From Sphagnum compactum (taxonomy: Eukaryota; Bryophyta; Sphagnopsida; Sphagnales): 64,000 nucleotides of DNA. The notes under the pieces are model-generated. The model saw only the letters and a program-made list of their open reading frames with translations, was not told where the DNA came from and searched no databases. The position numbers were made by a program, and so were the translations under genes. Positions 46,104-57,333 of the stretch are shown one piece after another. Location: positions 9,476,213-9,540,212 of the forward strand of contig OZ234493.1 of NCBI GenBank assembly GCA_965153455.1. Direction: 5' to 3'. Position 1 is the stretch's first letter. Each line of letters starts with the position of its first letter.

Positions 46104-48144
46104 TCACATTGAGGGCCCACAGAAATGGACAATACTGCTCAATGAGTGACAGGCAGTGACTGTGAGGAACTTGCAGCCTGACAGAGTCAAGGTTTGTAGC
46201 CATGGCCCACAGGATGCCACCAGTGACCCCACACCATAGTCAGTTATAGCTGTCTGAGAAGCATCAAGCTCTTCCAGTGAGATGAATGCAGCTGCCACAA
46301 ACTGTAGGCTATGGTCACCAACATTGCAGCACCCATCCAGCCCCAGGCTCTTGAGGTGCTTCCCACAATATTTTGCCACTGCTCTAATGGAAACATTCAA
46401 GATCTTGATACACCCACTGAGATTGAGGCTCACTAACTTCCTCCCACTGCCTTGAAGAATCACCATCACAGTTTCATCAGTCACATCAACCCGCCCACTG
46501 AGATCCAAATGCTGCAGTGAGGGACAGCAACAACCCACCACTGCAATGCAGCCATTTCCCATTCCTTTGAATGGTGATCTGGAGTGATTTCAATGCATGG
46601 GGGGTCAGCTGGAATTCAGCTGGGAGGTGATCTCGAATGCCATTGCATTGAGAAAGTCCCAGCATCTGCAAATTACCCTTACAATGAGTCAATGCTGCTA
46701 GTAGACCTGTATGGCAGCTCTAGACTTTCTAAGCAGACACAACATTGGACAAAAGCCTTGAGCCCCTCATCTGTCACCATTGGACATCAGGAGAGGACAC
46801 ACAGCTTCAAGTCTCTGCATACTTTTCCAATCTCCTGCAATGACTGGTTTGTTATGCCTGTACAGGCAAAAATGGAAAGAGACCTCAGCTGCTGCAAGCC
46901 TACACCTGTGCAGAGGCCAATGATGCCTGCCTCCGTGCAGCGTTTCAGATTCACAATCTTCAACTTAAGTAATGCCTCACAATACTTGCCTAAGTGGGCA
47001 AGCCCATCATCGGACACATTGATCCTCTCTAGCTTAAGCATCTTGATCTTCTTGCAACCTGCCCCAACTGCAGAAATTCCTTGGCTACTACCAATATACA
47101 GTTACTGATAGTAAGTGATAACAGTGCAGAACACCACTTTCCAACCGACATTAAACCTTCATCTCCTATTCTTTTGCATGAATCCAAGCTGATGGTGGAT
47201 ACCAAAGGATGCATGATACCCTTTTGCAATTGACTTAACACCTGCATTGCCCACCTTTGGACATTTCAAAATTTCCAAACTTTCAAGCAGATGGCACCCA
47301 TTTCCAATGGCAACCAATCCTTCATCTCCAACATTCAGACAACCCCACAAAGACAGACATCGAAGTGCAGCTCAGCAATTTCCAACTGCCAACAGGCCGT
47401 CATTGCTCACACCTTTGCTACCATTCATTGTTGCTCCCCCTTCAATCGACAGCTTTCCAAGGCCACCACCACAAGCAAGAGTCCCCAATGCTGTAAAAGC
47501 TAAGTGTACATCTGTAGCCTTTCTACCTTCCAAAGACCAAGAAAGGTCCCTCATAGCCCCTTGTGGCTGCCTCTCAACCCCTGGCTTGTCAGGTGGTGGA
47601 TTGTCCTTTCCACTCAAAACTGGCGCTGGCCCCTCTACTTCAGACAGGAAATCTTGTGATCCACCACCCTGCACTGCTTTTGATCTAGAGTGTGCCTTCT
47701 CAGACTCTAACAATAGTCCCCCAGAGCTCACACATTCACTTTTGTGGTGAAGATGATCCTGACACTTGACTGCAACAGTCTCAAAATCATGGTGATGCAT
47801 GCGGCTCTGCAGCAAAAGCCAACGGATACAAACAAGAGCACAAGCACAACGATCCTGGGCTCTTGGCATCCAAATATTTCCTGCAGACATTCATCTGGCA
47901 AGGAATTAATGAGGTTGGGCATGGGCTTAGTAGAAGCAGCAGCTGTGGGATTTGGCCCTTGAGATCTGCCGCTGCTGCGGGCATGGGCATGCTTCTTCCG
48001 AGGCTGGGCAATGGACTCTACAAATGCAGCAACAGCTGGACGGAATGGAAGTGAGCATTCCAAATATTTTTGGGGGCCATGGAAATCAAAACCATCATCT
48101 TCATCTAATAATGGCGCTCCTAGAAGGACCCAGTAATCCACCAC
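46104..48144 (-). pseudogene. F-box/LRR pseudogene, EIN3-binding F-box (EBF)-like
   Basis: Minus-strand fragments in successive frames follow the EBF1/2 order. EBF proteins target EIN3 ethylene-response factors for degradation in SCF complexes. An N-terminal leader reaches the F-box start NLINSLPDECLQEIF, and QDRCACALVCIRWLL continues in another frame. Then come SLEGRKATDVHLAF and GGGLGKLSIEGG, and LRRs such as LSLWGCLNVGDEGLVAIGNG, LKLERINVSDDGLAHLGKYC and LDLSGRVDVTDETV, ending near CKFLTVTACHSLSSIV. I see a frameshift within the F-box near 47870, an in-frame TGA near 47370, and further frameshifts near 47185, 47040, 46790 and 46560. No splice sites explain these breaks. The copy is uninterrupted by introns and cannot make a full protein. 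Confidence 0.85.
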
Positions 48145-49199
48145 CTTGGTGCAAAATCCTTAAAAGCTGCCGAATTGGTTTTTCAGCTCGCTTCTCTTTC
48201 TCGCAAACAGAAGTTGTAGTGAAGTAGTACGCCAAACAAAAACAAAACCCAAAAAAACCAATAACGATTGCAAGAAACAGCGATGATGCGAAAAAATTGC
48301 GCCAGCGACAGCAACAGCGGCAAGGGAGTTGGGCATTGGGGTCGGGGATTTTGCTGTTGCTGCGACGGTTTGTTTGTTTGTTGGCCTTGCCTACCAAGGC
48401 AAAAAAGGATTATTGTGTTTAGATTCATTATAGAGTATAGTAGCTTAAGGGATTTTGGCCCCCCTAGGTAATAATAATAGGTCTATTTTTATTATATGAG
48501 GATTTTTGAAAGATGATATTTTGGCTTGTGTTGAAACTCGATATTAATTATAGAGTTATAATATCTTGAAGGACTTTGGTTCCTTTTATAGGTTTTTTGG
48601 AAGATTATATTTTTGTATGGTGACATATTTGAGTTTCCATAATTCTTCTTTCGCCTTGAGATACTTTTTAATGTAAATGGCAAGGCCACAATGTGCGACA
48701 CACCCCTTGTTTGATTGTTTGTGTTTGTGGCCTGTTTGTGTTTGTGGCCAGGTCCCGTGTGGGGGACATGCATTCACCAACTTATATTTTAGGGTTAATT
48801 CACTATTAGTTAAACTTAAATTCATTTTCAGTTGAATTTTAATTCATTCATAGTTCACACATGGGTGCACATGGGTAAACATGGGCCATGTGTAGATTGG
48901 AAGTTCCTTTAAACTAGGTGCCAAATGGGTATAATAAAGGTATAATTCCTAATTATTTTAAATTTGTTCAACACTAGTTTTGGGTACATTTTCATATTAT
49001 AACCTTGTTCTGTTTTTATTTCTTCCTTGCAATAAAATATTGTTGGATTTTTGTTTCGCACATGTCGTGTTCTTATTCTTGTTTCACAATCTGAATTTGG
49101 GATTTGGCTTGTTTTCGTTATCATCTTGATTTAGTAAATATTGTAAATTTGGTTGGTTTTGTGCCCATGACACAAGCTAGTAGATAGGAGTTAGTCACA
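48145..49199. repeat. AT-rich flank with a diverged tandem repeat of about 115 bp
   Basis: Segments starting near 48423 (GATTCATTATAGAGTATAGT) and near 48540 (GATATTAATTATAGAGTTAT) share CTTGAAGGACTTTGG-like and GATTTTTGAAAGATGATAT-like sequence, suggesting a diverged tandem repeat across 48420-48640. The remainder to 49199 may be a 5' portion of the retroelement below, but nothing diagnostic is visible. Confidence 0.45.
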
Positions 49200-49204
49200 A
49201 GGCT

Positions 49205-50530
49205 TCATTACCAATGAAATTCATTGGCGGGCAAACAAGAAAATTTAACAAATCAACTATGTTGACTAGATTTTTTGGCCTTCCACATGGACTTGAGTTA
49301 TTGGAAAGTAACATTCATGACAAATATGCACCTCCAAATGGTGAATTGGTGATGTTAAGGCTAAAGGGGATGCTAATCATTTTCATTTCTCCATCGGGTC
49401 CTAGGTCACCATTTGTACATTGATTGATTCCAAGCATTGGCCAATCACTACATTCATTAAACTTGGCACATTTTGTCGTCACCAAACCCATAGTCATCCA
49501 TAAATGTTGTTAATGGGCTTCCACATTTGAACCCATTAGATACCAAAGTTATTCAGTGGGATATACCCAAGGATGGGATATGCTTACTTGAGTTGTTTAG
49601 AGGCATTAGTTCTAGATTAGTTGCAGTTCTACAATCTGGCACCCTAGTTTGAAAATACCATTATGTGGAAGAGGATCCACAAGCCACACAATCTTCCATG
49701 TGGCATGTCATGATGTTGCAACAAAGGTATCCCAATTTGTTACTAATGTTGGCTATACAAGGTTATCACCAAGCAACATCACCTTGTTGGAGGTGCCACA
49801 TTTGATTAGGATTAGGCCAATTGATTTGGTCATTTCTGGAAGCCATGCCAAGGTCTTTCATAGGTAGGTACAGGCCAAGGACTTTTAGATCCTAGGTTGG
49901 GTTTATTCTAGAAATTGATTCATGTTGTGCAATATTTGGAATAAACACAAATACACCCATGTGTATATTTGTTAGAAAATGTCCCACCATAGGGGGATTT
50001 TCGACCAATTGTTTTGGCCAGTTGGCAACAAATTAGGGCTTGGATCAACGAGCTAGTGCAAGTGGATGTTGTTTTAGTTGGTTCATGAACCCATCAATTA
50101 TGATGAATTTGGACTAACATAACACCACTAAAGTTGATCCAGTAAGCATACTAGCTCATTCTTAGGTCACCCATGACATGTTTGGAGGATGACATATTTG
50201 GATCTAGGATGTCATTCATGCGCGGTTTGTCATGATGACCAACCACCTTTGGTTGTGGTCAAGAGGGTTGGCCTTCCAAGTGCAACCTTACCAACATTAT
50301 TGAATTTTTCACGTTTTCATGCATTTAAGGATGGGGGCCCATGGATGATTTAGGACTCCCATTCACCCAATAAAAAATAACCCAATGCAGATGAGAGGGT
50401 ACATGCCATGGGGTTCCACATTTGCACTACATCTATGTAAGGCATTTTTGAAAAAGCTCGTAGGCAGATTTTGGGGTGAGTTATGGATCTCAAGAACCTC
50501 AAATGGAGTTTCAATTTGGTTTTAGCAGAA
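49205..50530 (+). pseudogene. Decayed C5-cytosine DNA methyltransferase within a retroelement
   Basis: C5-methyltransferase motifs appear in canonical order across frames. Motif I near 49581-49670 reads CLLELFRGIS, then VEEDPQA after one stop. A PIDLVISG strand precedes motif IV at 49843, where CCA TGC CAA GGT keeps the catalytic Cys (PCQG). Motif VI reads LLENVPP at 49969-49989. A motif VIII-like region runs from DVVLVGS to IWTN near 50070-50120. Motif IX/X residues ADERVHAMGF lie near 50387, and VMDLKNLKW near 50480. An N-terminal extension starts near 49205 (FGLPHGLELLES). At least two frameshifts and many stops, mostly TGA where Arg is expected, inactivate it. It shares strand and decay style with the integrase downstream, so I assign both to one element. 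This is a motif-level identification by eye. Confidence 0.72.
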
Positions 50531-50599
50531 CAAAGATGTTTTGACCAAGAAAATTGGCCAAGTGGGCACTTATTTTATAAGTATATGACTTTGATATAA

Positions 50600-52265
50600 T
50601 CCACATGGTTAGTAGGGTTAATCAAGATGCTAATGGGTTGAGTCAGAACCCAAGTTCCAATGAGGAGGATACCACTAGGGTTTATTGGCATGGCGATGTG
50701 GATTTGGAAGCAATATTAGGATGTCATGCTTTTGCATACTTTTGTACGCTATTGGGGTGTTTTGGGGATGTACTTTATATTAATATGAAATTTGAATGAT
50801 GGGGATTCCCATGATGCAAACATGGAATTAGAAGGCAATGGTGCCCTAAGCATTATTGATGCATCTGTCATTGCATATTTGCAAGCAAGTGACGTTCCAA
50901 TTGGATGAACACCCAAGGAACAAAACCGTGTTATGCATAGGGCCAAGTGGTTCAAATGGTCCATGGTTCAAATGGGAAGGTAATTTCTTCCTATAGGTGT
51001 GGGTAGATGGACGAATGTGGGTTGTGCCTCACCTATAACAACGTGAGAACCTTGTGAGGTATGCTCATGAAAAGTTGGGCCATTTTGGGGTTCAATGAAC
51101 ATATAGTTTGCTCCAAACATAATATTGGTGGAAAGGGATGCAATTACAAGTGTAAAAATTTATTTTTAGGTGTATGGTGTGTGACTAAGTTCATGCATCT
51201 TTTAATGCAGCTATAGCTCATCTATAACCCTTATCGATTATGGGGCTTGGGTACTATTGGAGTTTGGATTTTGCCAATCACTAAATTTGACACCTTGACA
51301 TAATCAATATGTTTTGGTTATAATCGAACATTTCTCCAAGTGGTTGGAGTTGGTGCCATTGCTAGATCATAACAATGAAGAGGCATCATGTATATTTTTG
51401 GACAAGGTACTTAGTATGTTTGGGTCTCTAGCCGAAGTTTTCACTAACTAAAGTGTTGAATTCTGAGAGGAATTCCAAAAGTTATGTGAAAAAACATTGA
51501 TTCATTGTCGCACAACTTCACAAGACCATCTTGAAGTAGATGAATTAATTGAGCAGATGGTGCAGGTGGTGAAAAAAAGTTTGCAAAAGTATGGGCTCCA
51601 TAAAGGTCATAGTCAAGATTGAGACCTACAACTACCGTGGTTAACTAGGGGGTATAGGTTTAATCGACAAGCTTTTCTTTCATCTTTTTTGCCATATTTT
51701 TTATTATTTTGTTATGAACCTAAATTACTAATCTCAATTTGATGTCGAAATGCAATGGCAGTAATCAACATGGATGATCCTAATATGTGGATTTAGGCAT
51801 GTGAGCAGCAAGTTCCCTTGTTCCAACATGTTGGCATAATGCCACTATTTGTGAAGGTGGTTATTGACCTCGGGTTCAAAGGTTTGAGCCAAGAAATTAT
51901 GTTTACATGCAACAAAGAACATCAACAACTTTGGATGTGACTGCAGGACATGTTATTTTATGTGTGTGGAAGGTTCTACTTTCAGGGGTGTTGTTGTTGG
52001 AGGGTCGAGATGGTCAAACATGGAAAGACCATATGCATAATTGTGTACCATGTCATCTTCTCAATGTGGATGACCAAATTGACCCATCCTTAGCCATGAT
52101 TCCTATTGGCCTATGATGTATATTGTGTGGGCAATATTTTGGAACCACCATTATGTTGATTTGTGATCAATGTTCCTGAGGTTGGCACATGGGATGTCTC
52201 ATGCCACTAGTGGAGGAAATGTTTGTTGGCAAATTATAGTTTTGCCTTTGGTGCATTTAGTAGAC
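50600..52265 (+). mobile_element. Ty3/gypsy-type integrase with C-terminal PHD-finger-like domain (decayed)
   Basis: A linker region (VYWHGDVDLEAILGCHAF near 50667) leads to the integrase HHCC zinc-binding module at about 51066-51185 (HEKLGHFG, then CMVC). The core follows: VIIEHFSKWLELVPLLDH (about 51310-51370), VFTN near 51440 in place of the catalytic Asp region, then DHLEVDELIEQMVQ (about 51520-51560). The integrase C-terminal part is partly open at 51907-52116, with TTLDVTAGHVIL, VLLLEGRDGQTWKDH and PCHLLNVDD. At 52110-52260 a PHD-type array reads CILC, MLICDQC, GWHMGCLMPL, then FCLWC. Several stops are TGA where homologues would have Arg. No reverse transcriptase was recognised nearby. 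Confidence 0.75.
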
Positions 52266-52926
52266 CTAGGTTCTTAAAGCAAATAGTAGGACTAGCATAA
52301 GGTTTTCTTCCATGAAGATTCACATTTGGCTAGGGATTTGAAGGATTACAAATAAGCGAATAATGATGGGGCTTACATTTGTATTCGGCTTATTGGTCCT
52401 TTTGCTTTGGAACCAAAATGTTCATCCCTGGTGGAATTTCATAAAGTAGTTTTGTGTAGTTATTTAGCTTAGAGGGACTTTAATCCTAGATAGCAAGGGC
52501 AATTTGAATGTGTTGTACCATTTAGGGTATTTTTATGTTCTGTGTTATATGTGTGATGACATTGATAGTTGTGGGTGCTGATATAGGAGGGCATGACAAC
52601 TATCAAATGTGTTAGTTTAGTTATTGAATTAAGTCCCACATAGTTAGGGATAAACTAGGTTAGTTAAGTCAATTAATTTTTATTTTCAACCAGTTTAGGT
52701 GTGAACAAGGTTCAAAATATTTTGTTATGGGATATAATCCCAAGTTGTGTAATCTCAAATCACTTTTGATGATTTGATATTCCAGAACATAGTTTCTGCC
52801 TATGTTTGTGCCATTGTTATGGTTTTTCATTTATGCTTTGGGCTTGGATTCCTGCTTTGGTGCAAGTGAATTGCATTTTGGTTTGGATGTGGTGTACTAT
52901 TTAAAGTATTTCTATGTTATGTGTTG
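52266..52926. repeat. Retroelement flank with diverged direct repeat
   Basis: A segment near 52510-52600 (GTACCATTTAGGGTATTTTTATG, then TATGTGTGATGACATTGATAG) recurs diverged at 52890-52926, where it is interrupted by the solo LTR and resumes at 53752 (TATGTGTGATGATAATGATAG). The uninterrupted copy serves as the empty-site reference for that insertion. Confidence 0.7.
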
Positions 52927-53746
52927 TGACGTGCTCCTAAGTCCCTTGCTAGACCCACTTGAGGGTTTAAGTATGTTAAGTTGCGGAAAGTTGGGACTTG
53001 AGGGCCGCTCCCGACTTCCAGCACTAAAAGGGGGTAGAGGGGCGTGCTAGAAGTCCCGGGATTAGACTAGGAAGAGGGACAAGTATTATCTCACTCGAAT
53101 CTGCATCCAAAACTAACCACAAGAGGGTTAGTTCACATTCGGGAACACCCTTGGGTGTTGGGACAAGCCACAGGCACTTGGACACACTTGATTCACCACG
53201 GCCCGGACTCAGGAGAAGCCACCACCTTCCCCCATATAGTATACTCTGCAGCTCTCCGCCGAGGCTACATCCGAATGACTCTTTTTCCCGGGACTCCCAA
53301 GGAGGAGTACCGAAACTGTCCCGGGTTGGAGTCTCAGAACTTTGGGAGCTCATATCTCCCGACTACGACATCCGATTGGAGCGAGGTCTGAACCAAAGTT
53401 GTAGCTCTCCTCAAGAGCTTTCCAACGCCATGTTGCACTCCTTCTGGAGACGTCGGGAAGAGATCGATTCCCGACTTTTAGTGGTCGGGAGTCAAACTGC
53501 CAGTTTGACTCCCGGCCCTTCTTTTGCCCATAACTTGGGCTGCAGATGTCCAAATGGCCAATGCGAGGCCATTTTAGACATCTACACTTCAAGACCGTTC
53601 CATTGATATAAAGAACACCTCAAGGCGAGGTGTTTTGACCCCCTGTAATCGCCTCTGAGTTTTCGGGAGTCCCGGAGGACTCCAAGTCTCCCTCTTTGGG
53701 AGTGTGAGTTGCCTCCTCACACTTTGCCCAAAGTGGGGTTGCGACA
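52927..53746. mobile_element. Solo LTR, 820 bp, with TGTTG target-site duplication
   Basis: The insert begins TGACGTGCTCC and ends GGGTTGCGACA, so it has TG/CA termini. It is bounded by TGTTG on both sides (52922-52926 and 53747-53751). The interrupted sequence matches an uninterrupted relative at 52510-52600 across the junction, which supports clean insertion. It is more GC-rich than its surroundings and encodes nothing recognisable, and it has a TATAAAG near 53609. The usual origin is unequal recombination between the two LTRs of a full element. Its family is unknown. Confidence 0.75.
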
Positions 53747-53751
53747 TGTTG

Positions 53752-54753
53752 TATGTGTGATGATAATGATAGTTGTAAGGGCTGACATAACAATGCTTGA
53801 CATAACTTTTGGAACTATGAGATACTTTAATTAAGTATAGCTAAAATATTCCATTGCATTTGATGTTCACCCAATTGGTTGTGGAAGTAACATTTGCATG
53901 AGATCTTCATCTCCTATTCAAGCTCGAGCCTCATGCTAGGTGGATCATAATTTGTAATAACTCCTATGATCCTATGGTTGGGTGAAGAGATCATAGTTAA
54001 TATGTGTTTTCCTCATCCCTATACTGTCATTGTTCTGTTGTGAACTTCCAACAAAATGAACCTTTCACTGTAGCAGCCAGGATTGCTCAAATTCTTAGAG
54101 CAATCCTTATCACAGCCTGTTTGGAGCAGCTTATTTGCCAAAGGATTTCTGATCAAAAGCGTGTTTTCCTCTCCATTTTCTTTTGGATTGGCTCTTCCTT
54201 TTCCAATCACTCCACTCAACATTGAAACACCTTGCTTTTCCTCACATAATAGGGTCCCATTGGAATAAATTTATCCTATAGGTTCTACGAACTTTCTCCA
54301 GACTTAAGATTTAAGTCAACTGGAATCAAATTGAGAGACAAACTGATAACAAGGTTTGTAGAGAGTTACAAATCTGAAAACATAACAGCAACATATCTAA
54401 GTATCAACATGAAAAAAGAGGCAACCCAATGCTGAAGGACGGAGAAAACAGAAACAAAAATGAGATGTGAGCATTAGTTTGGTCATGCATTGGTACAAAA
54501 TTGACCAAATTTCTCTTGTGTTTATTTTCTTTTCATCCAATTCCTGTCCAATATTGCACAATATATGGACACGTCTTGGCTATACTGATTTTAGTGAAAT
54601 AATGGCTCAACACAGATGCAGCACTACAGGAAACAACACAGATTTGAGGGGTCTGAACTAGTACAGGCAGAAGTGTATTACCTATGGAGAACAGGGATGG
54701 TTGGCATCACCACTAATCCCACTTGAACAAACACCATGCTTGAAATGATGGTA
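53752..54753. other. Gene-free spacer
   Basis: The first 100 bp continue the repeat interrupted by the solo LTR. A short hairpin (AGGATTGCTC ... GAGCAATCCT) is at 54079-54107. Nothing else is recognised. Confidence 0.4.
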
Positions 54754-56010
54754 TCAAATTGGAATCCTCATACTATAATTGCACTCCCAACTACATTTCT
54801 CAATGAACTTGGTGGCAGCGTGGCAGTCACCACAATAGTACCACCATATCCTTGAAAATGTGGAGTGGAGTATGACCATAAGTTGTGCTGTCAAGTCTAG
54901 ATGTAATAGCCAGTTTGTTGTTATGCTGACACCAATGTGACAGTTTTTCTTCTTCATCCACACTGTGCTGGACAAATTTTGTCTCTGTACCAGCATCATT
55001 CATCTACCCAGACATCTATTTTCTCTTTTTGAGGATGGTCTTGATCATCTAGTACAAATGTATGCACGTCATCACTCCATTCAATCCAGGTCCGATCTCA
55101 ATATTTTTTCACACCCCTTTACTCCTCTTGTTGCTGTTTGACATCTCCACTGTGATCCCAGCTGCCAGCATGGCAGCGATAGATGTCTGATAGCAGCATA
55201 AAGCCCATTGCATATCCAAGGTCCAATTCAAGAGCTTTTTTTGTGATGTGTTCCCCACTCTACAAAGAGTTCTGGGAGTACCGAGCAGGGCCAGCCATCC
55301 ACGTAGCCACATATTGTTTGCAGGATGTTGTCTTGATCACATCCTCTGCAATATGGTGGCATTTCCAAGAAGGTCAACAATGTAGGTGGGGTGTGGTGTT
55401 CCACTGTTGCAGGAATCCTGTAAACTGGACCCCATGGAATCAAAGTAGTGCAGGGCTTGAAACACTAGGTCCACATGACTGCAAGATGACAATAACAAAC
55501 AATAACAATAGCAATATTATTTATCTTAATACCCTCTTGACAAATCCATTTGAAATTGTACAAGAGCCCCCCCCAATGAAAGGCATACCCATTGATTATA
55601 GCAGGTTTTCAAGAAACCACATTGTTGCGGAAGGCTCTCCCTGCATCCTCAATGCACCCACATTTGCCATATATGTCAAATGAGGTTACTGCCAACAAAG
55701 ACACTAGATATGCGACTTGTTTGAACGATCAGGTCATGAGGCTACTCTCTTGACATCTCACTACCTTTATGAAAGTGACACAGGCTGGCTTCATCTCTTC
55801 TGTTGCATTTGTCAAATTTTTGCCTTCTGCATTCAGACCCAGCCTGCATTTCACATGTCCCAGTCCCACGTATACCACACAATGTGAGGGCATCTTGTCA
55901 AATGCTCTCCAAGCATTCTTCATTTTCCCACATAGATATTGTATCCAATTTGAATGATTGTTCATCAGTAAACCTGCTCTCTTCTGGTGCTGGCACTGCA
56001 TTCAGAAAAT
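54754..56010 (-). pseudogene. E/DYW-type pentatricopeptide repeat (PPR) pseudogene
   Basis: Minus-strand fragments, from high to low coordinates, fit the end of a plant organelle RNA-editing PPR protein. A PPR repeat near 55925-55800 reads KNAWRAFDKMPSHCVVYVGL, then GHVKC and TFIKV. E-motif-like residues (LLGTPRTLCRVGN, then YQTSIAAMLAAG) lie near 55290-55160. E+ residues (DRTWIEWSDDVHTFVLDDQD) are near 55100-55030. A DYW-domain segment CGDCHAATKFIEK is near 54840-54800. Frameshifts and stops separate these pieces, and the zinc-coordinating C-terminal end is not readable. The upstream PPR array is absent or unrecognisable. PPR-DYW genes and relics are especially numerous in lycophytes and ferns. 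Confidence 0.75.
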
Positions 56011-57333
56011 TAGAAATCAATAATAACTTCCTCCATCACCGAGAGAAGGATGACAGCAATTGCATTCATATACCTTCTCATGCCTGCCATCCCACCACAT
56101 AAAGGATTTGAAAACAAGTCCTGCCAAAATTTCTCCTTCTGGAATGTACAAACTGCAGGGACTGAAGCAAGAGTTTTCAGCTACTCAACTAACTTTTTGA
56201 CTAGACCTTTCCAGAGGCTATGGAAATCTGGGGGTGTGCAGGTGATACAAACAAGTCAGCAAAAAAACACCCATAAGGTGAGAAAGCAGTACAAGAGGAG
56301 GAAGGCAAGAATGCTTACAACCACCCTGACCTTTTAGTCCAATTGTGCTCTGGGGAGAAGATCAGTGGACTGCAAAATGTGTTGGATGACATGCACTCTC
56401 TGCATGCATGCATAGGGAGTTCCTGTCCACACTCTTGAGCTCGAGAGGACTGTTCTCTGCACACAGCAGCACTTCCTGGACTGAAGGTCCCTCCAAACTT
56501 AGACTCAATTTTCATCTGATTGCATACTTGCAGCTTGCCTCTCTAGTATTGCCCATGGGATTCCTCTTCTTTTATACCCTTCCTTGGATATGTTGAGAGT
56601 ATTGCTGATCAAAATACATTGAGATACTGATAATGCTGATCACTGATTGCCAACCTTACTACTTTTCCAGAGACTGCTGATTCCCTCCTTGAGAGCTCAG
56701 AGTCACTTCCATGGCTTTCTGAGGATATTCCCTACTAACCTAGATCACACCTTTCTGTACAGTTGCACCTTTCCTTTTCTTTGGATGATCTACTTTCTGC
56801 TATGTGCACCTATGTTGCCACTGGTAAGAGTGCTAGTACTCATGTTGCCAGAACTACAGGTTACTCCCACATGAAATTCTGATTCAATAGCTGGCTCCTG
56901 TCTCAGATTTCTGATTTGTTATCCAATCTTCCCTCCAGATTCTCTTAGCTTGCAGGGTTCTGTACTCATTTTTCCATGTAGTGTATTAGAGCTCATTTTG
57001 AAAACTTCTCCTTCCTCAAGCTCCAGTGCAAACAGCAGCTGCTCACTTTCCATTCCTGTCCAGTCCACAATTCAGCTTTTAGCTTGAATCCCAATCTGCA
57101 GTGCCTCAAGCTCAAAACCGGGAAGGGAACTATAGTTATCATGCTAAGACCTCAACTATCTTCAGTGATCTAGCTGCCTCCTCCACCACACATGCAGAAT
57201 TTGTGATAAGTGATCCTACATGAATGTGGCAATACATTTCTGTCTCTCTGCTCCCAGTGCAAGCATTGCACTATCTTGTGGATGCAGGGTCTATGGTCAT
57301 GGCTCTTACAAGAAAGCTCTTGTGTTTTTTATT
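56011..57333. other. Spacer 3' of the CEP164-like gene
   Basis: No gene is recognised. The part next to 57334 is presumably the 3' UTR of the minus-strand gene. Earlier sequence may contain unrecognisable PPR remains. Confidence 0.4.

Noticed and set aside
47247-47750. 167-codon plus-strand frame
   Set aside because: It is antisense to the LRR part of the EBF-like pseudogene; composition is Pro/Ser-rich noise.
54079-54107. 10-bp-stem hairpin AGGATTGCTC / GAGCAATCCT as a transposon end
   Set aside because: The stem is short, no paired terminus or target duplication was found, and palindromes of this size are expected by chance in 64 kb.
55183-55683. 166-codon plus-strand frame
   Set aside because: It lies antisense to the PPR pseudogene and shows no family features of its own.
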